From positions 22,868,769 through 22,932,768 of the forward strand of contig CM037836.1 in NCBI GenBank assembly GCA_021234535.1: a DNA stretch of 64,000 bases. Direction: 5' to 3'. Under the pieces are notes generated by a model. That model was not told the DNA's origin and made no database searches. It was given only the letters and a program-made list of their open reading frames with translations. The position numbers and the translations under genes were made by a program. The stretch is from Stichopus chloronotus. Its lineage: Eukaryota; Echinodermata; Holothuroidea; Aspidochirotida; Stichopodidae. Positions 36,680 to 48,622 of this stretch are shown here, in pieces (the first letter of the stretch is position 1; each line of letters starts with the position of its first letter).

Positions 36680-36823
36680 AGAGAATTAAAGATCATGTAT
36701 TGAACCAATTACTGCAAACATTTCAAGAAGAGACACATCAAAGCCTTTCAAGATCAGGAGTGTATAGGAGCGAAAGTCGTCAAGAGGCAGGGCATGCTGA
36801 AGTTGGCCTGCATAAGGAAGAAG
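36680..36823 (+). CDS. Candidate 144-nt exon with near-ideal splice sites, gene unknown
   Basis: The acceptor CTTCTCTCACTATTTTGTGACAG (its tail ending 36679) and the donor GAAGAAG|GTAAGGAGG are both close to consensus. The exon is 144 nt, phase 1 at both ends. The peptide is hydrophilic and helix-prone at first (RIKDHVLNQLLQTFQEE), then polar (SLSRSGVYRSESRQEAGHAE). It could be a linker or coiled region. The split codon is xAG at the start and Gxx at the end. No domain recognised. The symmetric phase means it could be skipped or included without changing frame. Confidence 0.42.
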
Positions 36824-38063
36824 GTAAGGAGGACGGTTAGGGGGAAGGGGATACAGGTAGTTTCGCTATTAAAACAAGTGTCGCTGCTTGCACAGATATG
36901 TGTAACACACCTCGTATGTGTCAGTGCAATAACTACAAAAAAAACTTGATGGTACAGCAGGTGAATGACACCAGTATAAAAGAGGGCGCTTTGCTCAAAC
37001 AAATTTTAGATTGTGTGGGAACTTTTTGTCCTTTTGTGGCTACAAAATATGTACTGTATGCTGCAGTGTACAGAGGATATGTGTGGGGTTACAGAAACAA
37101 GTTAATCATAGTTATAGCATGTGAGATCATTTCATTTGAATGCAAATGCCATTATCTCCTTGGACAACATACCGTGATCCTATGGAAATATATCCTATGG
37201 CACATCAACGCAGCGTCCTGCTATTTGACCCTTGACCTGAGTGACACATGCTACATAATATTTCGTTGGCAATAAAAGGACACAAACAACTGTCATTGTG
37301 TGGGCAGTCAAAGTTTCTCTTTGGAAGTTTCCACAGAGAAATTCAACCACTGTACTTGAAATCAATCAGACAAATGGGAATGGATATGAATATTCTTGTA
37401 TGCAAAAATGGGACTTACATGTTTTTGTAGTAGCTATAACATATTTGACTTTCATTGGCAAAGTATGACAAATTTTCAACTCATATTCCAGCTTTAAATG
37501 AATGAATTACAAATAAACATGAATTATTTAATCGGAGAAAAGACAGTGTGGTACAATAACATCATTTGATGATTATTAAACCACACTGTGGGCATAAAGC
37601 TGGTTTTCATCATTGTAAGCGGTGGAATTGAAAAGCTGTAAATGAATGCCTTTGTCAATTGACTTCTTAATAGCCCCTGTGGTACACTAAATGTATTACA
37701 ATTTACCATGCTATTCACCTTGCTGGGATATATCTTTTAGCTTTAAGGCTGCCAGCTTCTACCAAGAGGTCATACTAAGGTGCATAGAAGCCACACAACT
37801 GAGTGAACCTATGCTAGAATCCGACTGTACATGTGATATTTTTAGACTGCAGATGTCATAAATATTCTTGTCCTGCACTGGGCTAGCTAGATACTGGTAA
37901 ATCTCAACAGTCTACCACAAAATGTACCTTGAAAATCTGCACACCTCACTCATACTGAGAACAGATCTATGAGCAGGGACACATCTTCCATCCCAACCTG
38001 AGACTCACTGAGCTGCCAGATAATCTGACCTGTGGAATTATTGCATCCCTTAAAGCTCCCTCA

Positions 38064-38081
38064 CCCCCCCCCCCCCCCCCC
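38064..38081 (+). repeat. C18 homopolymer
   Basis: The longest of four C12-C18 runs on the + strand (others at 20445, 48607, 61473). It is followed by a possible 43-nt exon, 38132-38174, between ACCACCACACAG and GTAAGTTC, which is too short to call alone. Confidence 0.8.
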
Positions 38082-38397
38082 GTGAGTCTTGCAGTCAGGC
38101 TGACACTTCGACCTCACCACCACACAGGATTCATGTGACGGAGGCGCCACTGGTGCAAGACTGCGAGTTTGTAAGTTCACCCTTACCTACAATTTATGCT
38201 CTTACTCCATAACATGTATGCAAAAGTATAGATTAAGCTGGGAGTCCTAATTGTATTTTATGTCATATTAACCAACCCTATCATCTATTTTTCGAAATGT
38301 AAACCTCGATTTTCCCACTGTATCAAAAGAAAATGTACGGAGTGTATCTGACTTTCAGTTTGTAAAATCACTGACTTTTCTAGAACTTGTTAGTTTA

Positions 38398-38573
38398 ATC
38401 TGGGATTTAATGAGCAATGTTCTCACCTCACATGCACCATTCACCATACAGACCATAATCCAGCAACTGGCAATAGTGTGTGTGCTCATCTGGGCACTGT
38501 ACCATTGCTGGTTGCTAGACACAGTACGTCTTGCATAGGTTATCTCAAGTGAAGGAGTTTATGTGCTGTGAAT
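38398..38573 (+). repeat. Family A dispersed repeat, copy 4, diverged
   Basis: Retains TTCTCACCTCACATGCACCA, CATCTGGGCACTGTACC and a right block GCATAGGTTATCTCAAGTG, ending GCTGTGAATGCG as in copy 2. Confidence 0.6.
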
Positions 38574-39564
38574 GCGAAGTTTCGCGTGCTGCGATTGCTC
38601 AGTTGATAGCTAATACTGATACTGTACCTTCATACCATGCATGGAGCGCAATTCTCAAATGGCAGAAAAAAAATTCTTAAAGTTTGCTCTATAATCTCTG
38701 GAAAATTATGCAATAAACAATTAACATACCGTACCTTAAACAATTGACACATGCTTTCGAAAAAGTTTGGATCAAGTATATGGACAAGGTCACATAATCA
38801 TCTAGACTATGATAAACTTAAACACAATTTACTAAGATATAAATTGCAAAACAAAACCACATGGCTGGCAACATATATGACAAAACAGAAGGCTTCACCA
38901 CACTAATCGTAGTGTGTAGTATTTAAATATTGTGCATCATCTAGTACTTTACGCAGTCTCAAGTATTTCTATAGTTTATCATGGCTGCCAGAGCGTCTAA
39001 GTTTTGAGAGTTTTTTTTTTACATCACTCATCTTCCAATATGACCCAAATTTTACGACAGTAATTGCAGCTGCGAAAACATTGATGTGTTACCAACTACA
39101 AATTCATTACAATGTACCAGATACACTCTAAAGGTCTGTCACTTGTCATAAATCATTTTTATGATATAATTTTTGTTTTTGTTATTTTTCTTCTGATAAT
39201 TGCAGAGTGATACGAGGGAGGGATTCTTTGGTAGCCCAATGAAATTAACAACATCCTTGCAAAGCCTATCTGTAAGAATGCAATCACTGGGGGTAACCAA
39301 CAAGAAGGAAAGTTTGCCGACAACGCTGAACTATTTAAAGGTCCACATAAGAAATGATGGAGGTAATGTATGATGGGGGAGACTAAGTTTGGACAGTACA
39401 AGTAAGAATTGCTAAAAACAGTAGCAAACTACAGTAAACCTTCCAATCTTACGTTTAAATACCACGACAATTAAGAATGGGCTGACATGTTTCACACGGA
39501 CAATCAGCGACTCAGATATATATCCACGCTCTAGCATTGGTATGAAAAGCTGTTCAGGTCTTAC

Positions 39565-39693
39565 AAACTTTGAGTCTTGTTCACACTTGAGCGTACACAC
39601 ATCCATGGGAGGACACTGATGATTATCAAACATATACCAGAAGAAACTGAAGTCCCTGCCAAAACTTTTCTTATTACATCTGTATACATCCAG
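39565..39693 (-). CDS. Candidate 129-nt exon, aromatic/cysteine-rich, gene unknown
   Basis: On the minus strand the acceptor TTATGCAATTTACAG and the donor AAGTTT|GTAAGACC enclose exactly 43 codons, phase 0 at both ends. The peptide includes LDVYRCNKKSFGRDFSFFW, then DNHQCPPMDVCTLKCEQ. It has four cysteines and several aromatics, as in a folded extracellular or metal-binding segment. The frame stays open well beyond both borders, so an unspliced frame is also possible. No family recognised. One of the better minus-strand candidates. Confidence 0.38.
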
Positions 39694-40321
39694 CTGTAAA
39701 TTGCATAAGTGCACTAAACTGTGTGGTGGCGTCATCGACGATCGCGCAAATTCAGATCTGCCCTGAGAGTGTATGAGTCAATAAAGTGTGAGTCTCATGG
39801 GAGTCATGGAGGTTCTACATTTCAATACTATAACACAAACAACAGAGCTACACGGAATTACCATAGTTTAAGTAAACAGACTCATTTTATTGATCCAGTC
39901 ACATACGATCAGTGACTCTGAGCGCCCTAGAGGAGAAAAACTACGAGTCAAACCATGACGCTACGTACGTATCAATCTGTTTCCACCATAGAGAGCATAA
40001 TCCATCGCCATGTCCCCAACAGTCCATACAGCACACCGACCTATTTTGCATGTCTTTATTCCGACTTGAAACTCATTCATATGTGACGGAACATGACAGA
40101 CAAGGGCGACACAAAAAATGGCACAGTTGTGCAAATGCTACCAATCAATTACAGTGTGTGAACGTGTGAATGCATCTTTTGATTCTGTGATATCAGTCTT
40201 AATTCTTTTGTTGGTACATCTACAATTGTCTTTTTAAGTTTCCTCCTCATAATTTTTTTTTTTTTACTTTTGCTTCCAATGTTCTTCAGAGTTCGGAGTC
40301 CTTACACTATTGCACATAGAA

Positions 40322-40380
40322 CACAAAATTGCCAGATGCTAGACCATGGTCAATGCGGAAATGCATAGGTTATATGGCGG
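40322..40380 (-). repeat. Family A fragment, reverse, copy 5
   Basis: CAAAATTGCCAGATGCTAG, ACCATGGTCAATGC and ATGCATAGGTTATATGGC are the reverse complement of the family A centre. Confidence 0.65.
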
Positions 40381-40439
40381 ACTTTGAAGTACATCAAACA
40401 TAAAAATACATTTTGGAGAATTGATCAAATTTATCATTA

Positions 40440-40925
40440 AAAATGTTGAAAATAGTCACAATTTTCATTTCACAAATAAATGTCTCTTACTACAATTGCA
40501 TCATGAATAAACATAAGCCAAATATGCAAATTTTTGACACCCAGGGAGGAACTCACATGATATGCCTTATGCTATCCTTTCTTTACTTACTGTAACCATT
40601 ATTTCAAGGACAACTGAGAATTTTACAAGCTTGGGCGTTTTACTTTGGAAGCATGTATTGCCTTCTTTAGAAATATCGGTATCACTTACCAATGTGACAC
40701 CCAGCAATTAAGTGATAAAAAGCAAAGGCCTAACAAAAAAAATACTGTCACTGTGCAACATCCTACATCATCTGTTTTGCATTTTTGTAAAACTTTGAGC
40801 TGCCATATCTCAAAAACAGTGACAGAAACACAATTCCAACGGATTATCACTGAGGATTTCACTCTGCAACTTCTGAATGAAGCTAAATCTCTTCTCGATG
40901 CACGATACTTGGTCTTTAAATACAA
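40440..40925 (+). repeat. Family E dispersed repeat, copy 1
   Basis: Shares long colinear similarity with 58085-58590: CATCATGAATAAACATAA, ATGCCTTATGC, GGACAACTGAG, AGGCCTAACAAAA, CATCATCTGTTTTGCAT and CATATCTCAAAAA appear in the same order. The 133-codon stop-free frame at 40645-41046 overlaps the repeat and the other copy is not open in step, so it is not a gene. Confidence 0.75.
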
Positions 40926-41355
40926 TTGTACTGTACACATAACAACTACCACCATTGAACACTGGTGTGTATCTAACAGGCTGACTTGGACCTTTTCCAG
41001 ATACCGTGCATTCAATGCATCTTCAAACAACAAACATTGCAAGTAACTAATGGCAACTTCACTTTCAGTCATTCTAGAGTTTTCATTAGAATGCTGAAAT
41101 GTGCCCATGTACATGTAAAATCAATCATTACATCTGTCTGGATGCTCCTCTATTCCTTCGAGATTTTGCAAACTTTTTTCTAAGAGTTGAATGACAAGGG
41201 ACAGACATGATGTGGGCTCTCTTGAAGTAAAACAGATCCATGCACTTTCAAAATAAGATCAACTTTAAAACCCTCGAGGAACAAACTCCAAAAAACAGGA
41301 TAAATTTGAATCAAACTATCCTCCTCAGCCAAGTTCTTTCATTTTAATACTGCAG

Positions 41356-41478
41356 GACCACTACGATGACAAATGGCATCATTAACCACAGCCAAAGCTT
41401 TTACATACGACGACGAGGTGAACGAGAAAGACTGAAACAGTCCGAGAGGAAGAAATTTCAGGGCATAGAGAAGAAGAG
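41356..41478 (+). CDS. Candidate 123-nt exon, basic, gene unknown
   Basis: A strong acceptor (TTCTTTCATTTTAATACTGCAG, tail ending 41355) leads into a frame ending AAGAAGAG|GTGAAAGG, phase 2 at both ends. The peptide reads TTTMTNGIINHSQSFY, then RRRGERERLKQSERKKFQG and IEKK. It is very basic and charged, with CGA-CGA-CGA codons unlike the AT-rich flanks, as in a nuclear or nucleic-acid-binding segment or juxtamembrane tail. If the donor is not used the frame stops at TGA two bases later, so this could equally be a C-terminal exon. Phase 2 also joins correctly to 45199-45267. Confidence 0.42.
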
Positions 41479-41499
41479 GTGAAAGGAGATTGCTTTGGC

Positions 41500-44400
41500 A
41501 GGTTGAGAAACATTCAGGGAACATAATTCACCACCAGATATCAAACACCACAAATTACTGGCAGCAACCTCTGTTGACATTAGGAGTAATGATGCGATGA
41601 AAATGGACAAACAAATTGACTCTGACAATCAAGAATGTCGGTGAGGTCTGTACCATGTATCAGGTGGCCAACTCATGGAAGCAAGAAATGTGGGCAGTGC
41701 TCGGGTATCCCACATAACACGGACAAGTTTGAGAGTACAGTAGATGTCGGTGGAGTGGCACCGTATCATGCGCCTCCCTGGGCGGTATTGTACCCTACAC
41801 CAGGATGACAAATTAATGTGATATGAATTACTGCTGTTGTTTTGACACTGGCTAATGAATCGTCTCTCTGTGGTCTATTTTGATTCTACAATTTAGAGAA
41901 AGTTTCATCTATACATCTATTTTTTTACAGAACACAAAAATCTTGCCAAAAATTTTTTTTTTTTTTGTAAAACAAGGTCTTGCACAAATTCACTATTGCA
42001 TTGTATGTCAATATTCAAACAAAAAACTTCCTAGCTGCCAAACAAAATCCTAAGATTACAAGGTACATTCATACACAAACGTTGATGCTGATGTCCTCCT
42101 ACTGCATATATGTCAGTTAAATTTTATCACTAAGATTGGAATAAAAGCAACAGTCCTTCAAGTCTTGATATCAAGGACAATTTTTGAACAAAACTCTAGT
42201 GATTAATCACATTTTCACTATTTTTAATTAGAGATCAAACAACAGGGTTTTACATACATGCGAACTACGAACGGGCCAGCAGTTATAGGCAGCACTGTAC
42301 AATTGCACCTTTCACTGAGGGTACATTAAGTACTCAAAAACATTTACTGTATGAAGGATCATTTCTGCAACTGTTGTAAGGTGATATTTTGGTTATATTT
42401 GTCTGTACAACTTTGTGAGAATACTGTACAGATCCATACTGTAAGTTACTACTCGCACAGGGTCCGGATCGGCCAGCAACCAAAACTACAGGGGCTTGAT
42501 AGACCATCACAAATATTATCAACAACACGATTGGCTAACACAATTGGCATGAACTGATGTATGCCTAGAATGTTGTTCCATTGGATGTTTGACATTGCTG
42601 ATTGACCACAGGGTAACATATTACTTCTTTTCTGCCCATTGTATAACAAATTATCCAGCATTTAATCTTTAAATAGCTAACTGTGAGGGTATGTTAGGGG
42701 CACCCAAACTTGAGAACATGCAGACATAATGTGGTTGCATTATGGAATCACATGATCTCGTAGCACGTCCTAATGGGTTGAAATTTTAGTCCTTTTCTGT
42801 GCAATTTTGGGTGTATGAATGTTCCACAGTGTAGACTGCACAGTACATCTATCATAGGGCAGCTGCAGTTAATATTGTACTATAACTTCTTGATTGGGTT
42901 GCAGCCATGTGTTCCAACATGCTTATGATGTTACACATGTTACATCCACCATTTTGGGGCAATGATGCCTAGTTTATTATGATGATCACATTATGTAAGG
43001 CTTACTTTAAAATTTCAGTACACAAAGTTTACACGAGGCTTTGATGTTGAAATACAACAGCGTCAATACAGGTATACAACATGAAATAGTATTGCATACA
43101 TAGTGGCATAAAAAGTGTATATTTGTTAATTTGTAAATTATGTGGGCTAATGGCCTGAGACTGCTGATATACGATTCAGATTGTGATACCATTAGTTTTG
43201 GGGGCCAAACTATGCTCCTTTCCCATGGGACCCTGATCAGGTCTCATTAAATCCCTGCTACAGGAATATGGGTGTCTCGGAATATAGGTGTGTCGGAACA
43301 TATTGGTGTCAGAATAAAGGGCAGTCACCTCTTAATTGTCCCGTTAACGTTTTCTTTTTAAAGCCTAATGAAATCATTCAAACAATCTGTCTACAATTTG
43401 TTGTAAAATAATACAGTTCACTGCAGTAGAATCTGGTGTAATATTATTGTTATACTGTACAGCAGAAAATTGTTGACTTAAAATTGAACAATGATTTGTT
43501 CTGTGATACCCAATTCAATTACAACATTTTTCAACACAAGTAAAGGTTACAAACATGGTCAATATCTGGTAAATGCATAGGTTGTGAATGAAGAGAATTT
43601 GTAACAATCCAATCTCAGTTGTTATGGATATGCAGTTTGCCACTTTTTGAGGTGCCTTTGCAACTCAGTTTAAAGTAAAATATATGCTGCAATTCATGTC
43701 TGCAAAAACTTACCTCTCGGTACCTCACACAAACAAATACCTCTGGAACAGTACTCCTCCTGGAAGTACCTCTACAGAAAGTACAGCATGCTAAGAGCTG
43801 AGGCTACCTAATCTAGTTACATGTAAAGCCTACTAATTACTTTAAGGTCCACTGGAATGTATATGAAAGTGCAGTGAAAAAAGGGTGACAGGAAGGGCAG
43901 TTTTGCATGACTTTCTTTTCAACTTTTGTTCCCCAGCATGTCTCACGATTTGACTGCTGGCCCTAGATGGCACAGCTAAAAATAAATACGTTTATCACAT
44001 TTCCCACAAAGAAACTATGTGACCAATACCAATTTATCACAAGGACAGTCAATGCCATTTGGAAGGTCCAACTTATAAACGTCACATGATACTCATAATC
44101 ACAATAAATCTATCAGTACAGTAGGAAACAAACAGCACTGTCGCATGAAGAAAGGAAAAAAAAAACATACCTAGGTCTTGAAAAAATAAATTCCACCGAT
44201 TAATGGAGCACTATAAAACTAAGCTGTGAAGCCCATTATACATCTACAACAAAAGTGAAAACTTTAAAATGGTTACAATAAGAAGCCTCAACATCAATTC
44301 CAAACAGCACATTATTGGGGCTGACTTGATAGCAAATTGAGCGATTTTTAAGAGGAGCACGATGAATCAGACTGGAAGATGCTTTTCTATGATAAATAAA

Positions 44401-45180
44401 GGCAAAATCTAGGATACATCATGATTTTCTAGAAAAGGTTGAAGACATGAATCTTCCATTCCCGTCATTCTAGATAGTTAAACGTTTTCTGAGGATAAAG
44501 TTCCCAACAAATTACAGTAGCTTCAAATATCGGGACGTTTCCGTAAACCTCCAGAAATTAATTTACGGCCGGACATGCGATGGCTAGGTTCACCAGACTG
44601 ATCTTTTCCATCGCTTTTCGACTGAACGAATGTCTCCATTGATCTACAGAAAATAAATTCAGCCGGTTGTGTGTTACATATCTTATGAATGCTGTGTCTC
44701 ATGTTGTGGACGACAAATGCATTAAGCTAGATTTCCCTAAATTTTCATATATATGGCCATCTTTAGTGAAGATGCTGGTGTGCCCTTAAAAAATTTATGC
44801 TATTTCCATTATAGGCCAGATTAGGAGAGAATTTCCTTGCAGATTAATGATCTCCATGAAATGCATAAATATGCTTATATCTAATTGGCTAAGGCCAATA
44901 CAGAAACTTCAGCCGTTTACATGAAATTGTATATGCACTAAATGTTTTTATTTCAGGCCATAGAAAATTAGTGGTTCTTCTCAAGCATGTGCTTCCAAAT
45001 AAAGGAAAAGTAACTTTCCATAGACCTATTTGGGTCAGATGGTACAAGTTAACATGATCCACACAAATCATTACCTACAATTTAATTGCAAGTTGTTACT
45101 AATTATTGACCTATCATATTGAATTTTCTCATTTTTACCTTGCACACTACATATATTTCTCATACTAAACCTCTGGCTCT
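41500..45180. other. Non-coding stretch, no gene seen
   Basis: Holds a family A fragment at 43554-43588 and a short degenerate tandem at 43260-43320 (GGAATATGGGTGTCTCGGAA, ATAGGTGTGTCGGAAC). AATTAATTTACGGCCGGACA near 44560 is a compact GC/homeobox-word patch of possible regulatory interest. Confidence 0.4.
43554..43588 (-). repeat. Family A fragment, reverse, copy 6
   Basis: CATGGTCAATATCTGG and AAATGCATAGGTTGTG match the reversed centre of family A. Confidence 0.45.
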
Positions 45181-45198
45181 TACCACAACAAACCGCAG

Positions 45199-45267
45199 AA
45201 TATCTGTAAAAGAATCTGTGGCAGCATTATCAGCATTTCACGACACTGTTATTAACTACTGTACCAG
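45199..45267 (+). CDS. Candidate 69-nt exon, gene unknown
   Basis: Acceptor AACAAACCGCAG and a strong donor TACCAG|GTAAGCC enclose 22 codons between split codons, phase 2 at both ends. The peptide ISVKESVAALSAFHDTVIN is a clean amphipathic helix, ending YCT. Joining to 41356-41478 makes the split codon AG+A and gives EKKR followed by ISVKES, a smooth continuation. The pyrimidine tract is only moderate. Confidence 0.35.
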
Positions 45268-45960
45268 GTAAGCCGCTGTTCAATAATTAGCGTAACTCAA
45301 CATTTTTTTGAGGGGTATTTAATACAGGAACTACTAGTTCTCTCTGGAAAGATTAAGTTCTTGTATACTTAAATGCTCAATGCAAGAAAAGCTGTCATGA
45401 AACATGTGGAGGCATGTTCAGCATTTACAGAACTGATCTCTCACAATGCAAATTACACAAATTTATCATATCTTCATTATGTCTTCAACACTGAGTGTTT
45501 TCACTCAACTGTGTCTAAAATGATCAATCCCTCATGTGAACTTTAAGGTGGTTTGACGATTTGATGCTTTTGCATGATGTCAATTACACAGTGCAGTCAT
45601 TACTACCATCCAAACTTTCTTTGATACATCTCAAAGCATTCATCACATACATCTTCCTTTTTCGACTCTAAAGCAGCATTTCTAATTAATTTAAATGACA
45701 TATTCCTCTAATGATCCATTAACGATGAATTGCTGAAACCCACCACAAAATTGACAATTGATTGGCACTTATGCATGCATGCATTTCAATGTTCTTGTAA
45801 ACAATTGTTCAATTTACATCATTCATTACTATAATTAACATTCTATCACTTCAATGAATGATTTTTTTTTTTTTTTTCAGTGATCTATCAACAACTGCTG
45901 TTAGGTTGAAATTTGACACATCAGACAGTGATGCACATTACTGTATTACAGTCATGCATT

Positions 45961-46190
45961 CCCCAAAACTTCTTGGTTTGGAAATATGAACTAGCAACAT
46001 ATACAGTAACCTACACAAAACCTTATGGTCAAGCATCTGGCAACTGTGTGTTTGTGTGTGTATCTGACCACCAACCTTCCATAATTGCCACCCTGTTGGT
46101 CTCACAACAAAGTTTTCCTGCACTCAATTGCATCTGCCTGAAATCTTTTTGCATCCCTTTTGTGATTTTCTGCTCATACACACTGTGAAT
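45961..46190 (+). repeat. Family A dispersed repeat, copy 7
   Basis: From CCCCAAAACTTCTTGGTTTG through GTATCTGACCACCAACC, ATAATTGCCACCC and GTTTTCCTGCA to CACACTGTGAAT. Confidence 0.8.
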
Positions 46191-47269
46191 ACTGTGGATT
46201 TCATTGTTTTTGTGGAGAAAGTGTCCATGTTATCATTACTTTTAACAATACGATAGGCCTATGTCTACGAACGTCAAATCAGATAGTATTCACTTTCAAC
46301 CACGTTTTGTGTATATGTAAGCTTAGGGAGCAGACTACAAAACACTGTTAATCTACAGTGTTATTGTGTTCATCCGGCGGTGACATTACAACAAAATTGA
46401 CTGCGCATTATCCATCAGATAATACATGGTCACCTACAGTAACTGAAATCGGCCAATAAGAGTTCAGGATTCTTACCAAGTATGTATATGAACGAGGCCA
46501 AGTTGCTAAACTAACTGACTACACAACAGGAACACTATCGTAGTGGTAAAGGTAAAGCTTTACCTATTCCACTTTCGATGACAATTACCTTGAGGCTGCA
46601 TGTTTCATCCAGATATCAGAGGTTGCCCGCATCAGAATCGGTCGATGCGAGAAGATATTCAACTGGACCTGATTGCAATAAACTTTCTAGCAAATCCAAT
46701 GCATTTTTTTTTTTTTTAAGTCTGGGATAAATATTGATCAAGATCATCATCAAAAGAATATTCCAGTTTTTCCATTTTAAAGTTCTTAAATAATATTTTT
46801 TTCCAATAGAGGCACTCAAAACCACACACCAATAACTAGTTCATAATTCAAGACATTGCTGTTTGCAGAAAGACTGCAAGACAGATTCTATGCTGACTTA
46901 AACATACAAAGGACTTAATTCTCACCTCGTCTGAACGCTACCACATAAAGGTTCAGAGCTCAATTGCTATAAGCAAACAAAATTTAAAACCTAACTTTCA
47001 ACTCCAAGCAATAGTTTTTCAACTTAACTTTTAATAAAAGCAGCAAAGAAAGAGAGGAAGATAAAAAAAAGAGTGGGAAGAAGTTTCCTACCATGGCCCA
47101 GAGAGCAGTTTCTTAACATTACAAGCAGGTTACCATGGTGTCTTCTTTATGCATCCATATGGACATCTCCAAGTACCTTTTCGCCTCTACATTTTTTAAG
47201 ATGTTTCTACCCCCACTGTTGTATTTACAAACGGACCCACAAATTTACGAGGAATGACTATTGTGGGGC

Positions 47270-47420
47270 CAAATGCTCTGACCCTTTCCCTAATTAGCTG
47301 CCCCTTTCAGAAGTAATTCATACTTTAAATGGTCACCTATTAAGATAAAAGCTACCAAGCTTGCGGCGATCGCTAAATGGATGGCGCCATCAATCACCGG
47401 TGGGGACTCGTAATTCTTCC
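47270..47420. promoter_or_regulatory. Candidate conserved regulatory element
   Basis: A compact GC-richer patch contains CCCTAATTAGCTGCC, AGCTTGCGGCGATCGCTAAA and GGCGCCATCAATCACCGG: homeodomain (TAATTA) and PBX/TALE-like (ATCAATCA) words close together, with no open frame of note. Inferred from word content only. Confidence 0.3.
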
Positions 47421-47820
47421 TTTGGGCTTCCTCTCCCAGCCAGACTTGTGTAAACATAGTTACAACTAATTTACACCAGATGAAGACACTGTTCAGTGGT
47501 TAATTTGGATTGACTTTGCCATGCTTGCCTTAAAGCAACATCACAGCTGGGACATGTTTAGTGTCTTCATGCAGTCTGATTTTAAACAACTATTCAAAGT
47601 TGCTATTCAGACAAACCACATCTCATATTTGGTTACATGTTCAAAACACATTTTGGTTGTGCAAGCAGAAAACAAAAAGACACGCCACAAAAACATGAGA
47701 ATTCTGACTTCATAATTATTCATGTACATACAACAGTATAATGGACTTCACAATGGCATTCAGACTATGAGTCTGTCATTAATTTTTCTGTATAAAATAG
47801 GCCTTGATACAGAGCAATAT

Positions 47821-47858
47821 ACCAAACAGATAGTTATCATCTACTGGTGATGTAGATT
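47821..47858 (+). repeat. 38-bp direct repeat, left copy, flanking family A copy 8
   Basis: ACCAAACAGATAGTTATCAT and the next 18 bases recur at 48053-48090 with three differences, exactly bordering the family A copy between them. Confidence 0.8.
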
Positions 47859-48052
47859 CCCCCAAACTCCCTGGTTTGGGAATTCGCTAGCAACGTACTC
47901 ACCTCATATAGCCTATGCATTACCATATTGACCATGGTCAGAGCATCTGGCAATTTTGTGTGAGTGTGCATGTGTGGGTGTATCTGGTCATGGCCCTTCT
48001 GTAACTGACAGCCTTTATAGTCTGCCAGTGAAGTTTTCAGCTGCCTTTGCAA
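47859..48052 (+). repeat. Family A dispersed repeat, copy 8
   Basis: CCCCAAACTCCCTGGTTTGG, CTAGCAACGTACTCACC, ATTACCATATTGACCATGG, CATCTGGCAATTTTGTG and GTATCTGGTCATGGCCC follow family A order. It is flanked by a 38-bp direct repeat. Confidence 0.8.
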
Positions 48053-48090
48053 ACCAAACAGATAGTTATCATATGCTGGTGATGTAAATT
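48053..48090 (+). repeat. 38-bp direct repeat, right copy
   Basis: Partner of 47821-47858. Confidence 0.8.
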
Positions 48091-48606
48091 AACGATGATA
48101 CCAACAAACTACAGCATCATCACTTTTAAAGGGTGAATTTTACTTCAGAATGTTAATTGTCTGTTGAACAACCCAAAGGAATTTGGATCTGGTTGTCCAA
48201 CATGATTTCTATTTTTAATTTCATACAATCGGACAACCATTTAATTTCAGTCCTGATGCATGGGAAAAACTTGCCATCACCATCATCAAGACCAGGTTTG
48301 TAAAGTAACAATGGTTGGCAGTGGTCTGCTTTAGCCATTACATCTCTTTAGCTGGTTACCATGCACAGAAAGACAAACATACACTAACCATGACTAGAAC
48401 ATTGCAACGACCATTATGCACAAGTCAGAGTTCAATAACAAAAAATTAAATCATGGGCTCACTTCCCTTGTTAGAGTCTACAAATTAACCACTGCTGTTT
48501 TCAAAACAATTGCCACTCCATTCTGTCTAGCTACAACCCTGATCATGTTGCCAGGAGCAAAAGGAACCATGAATGCTAAGACTCCATATGTACTTAGTTT
48601 CCATCT

Positions 48607-48622
48607 CCCCCCCCCCCCCCCC
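48607..48622 (+). repeat. C16 homopolymer
   Basis: Run of sixteen C within CCATCT...GACAG. Confidence 0.85.

Noticed and set aside
40645..41046. 133-codon stop-free frame, + strand
   Set aside because: It overlaps family E repeat; the second copy is not open in the same frame.
40686..41114. 142-codon stop-free frame, minus strand
   Set aside because: Opposite strand of the same repeat region, no splice or start context, random-looking peptide.
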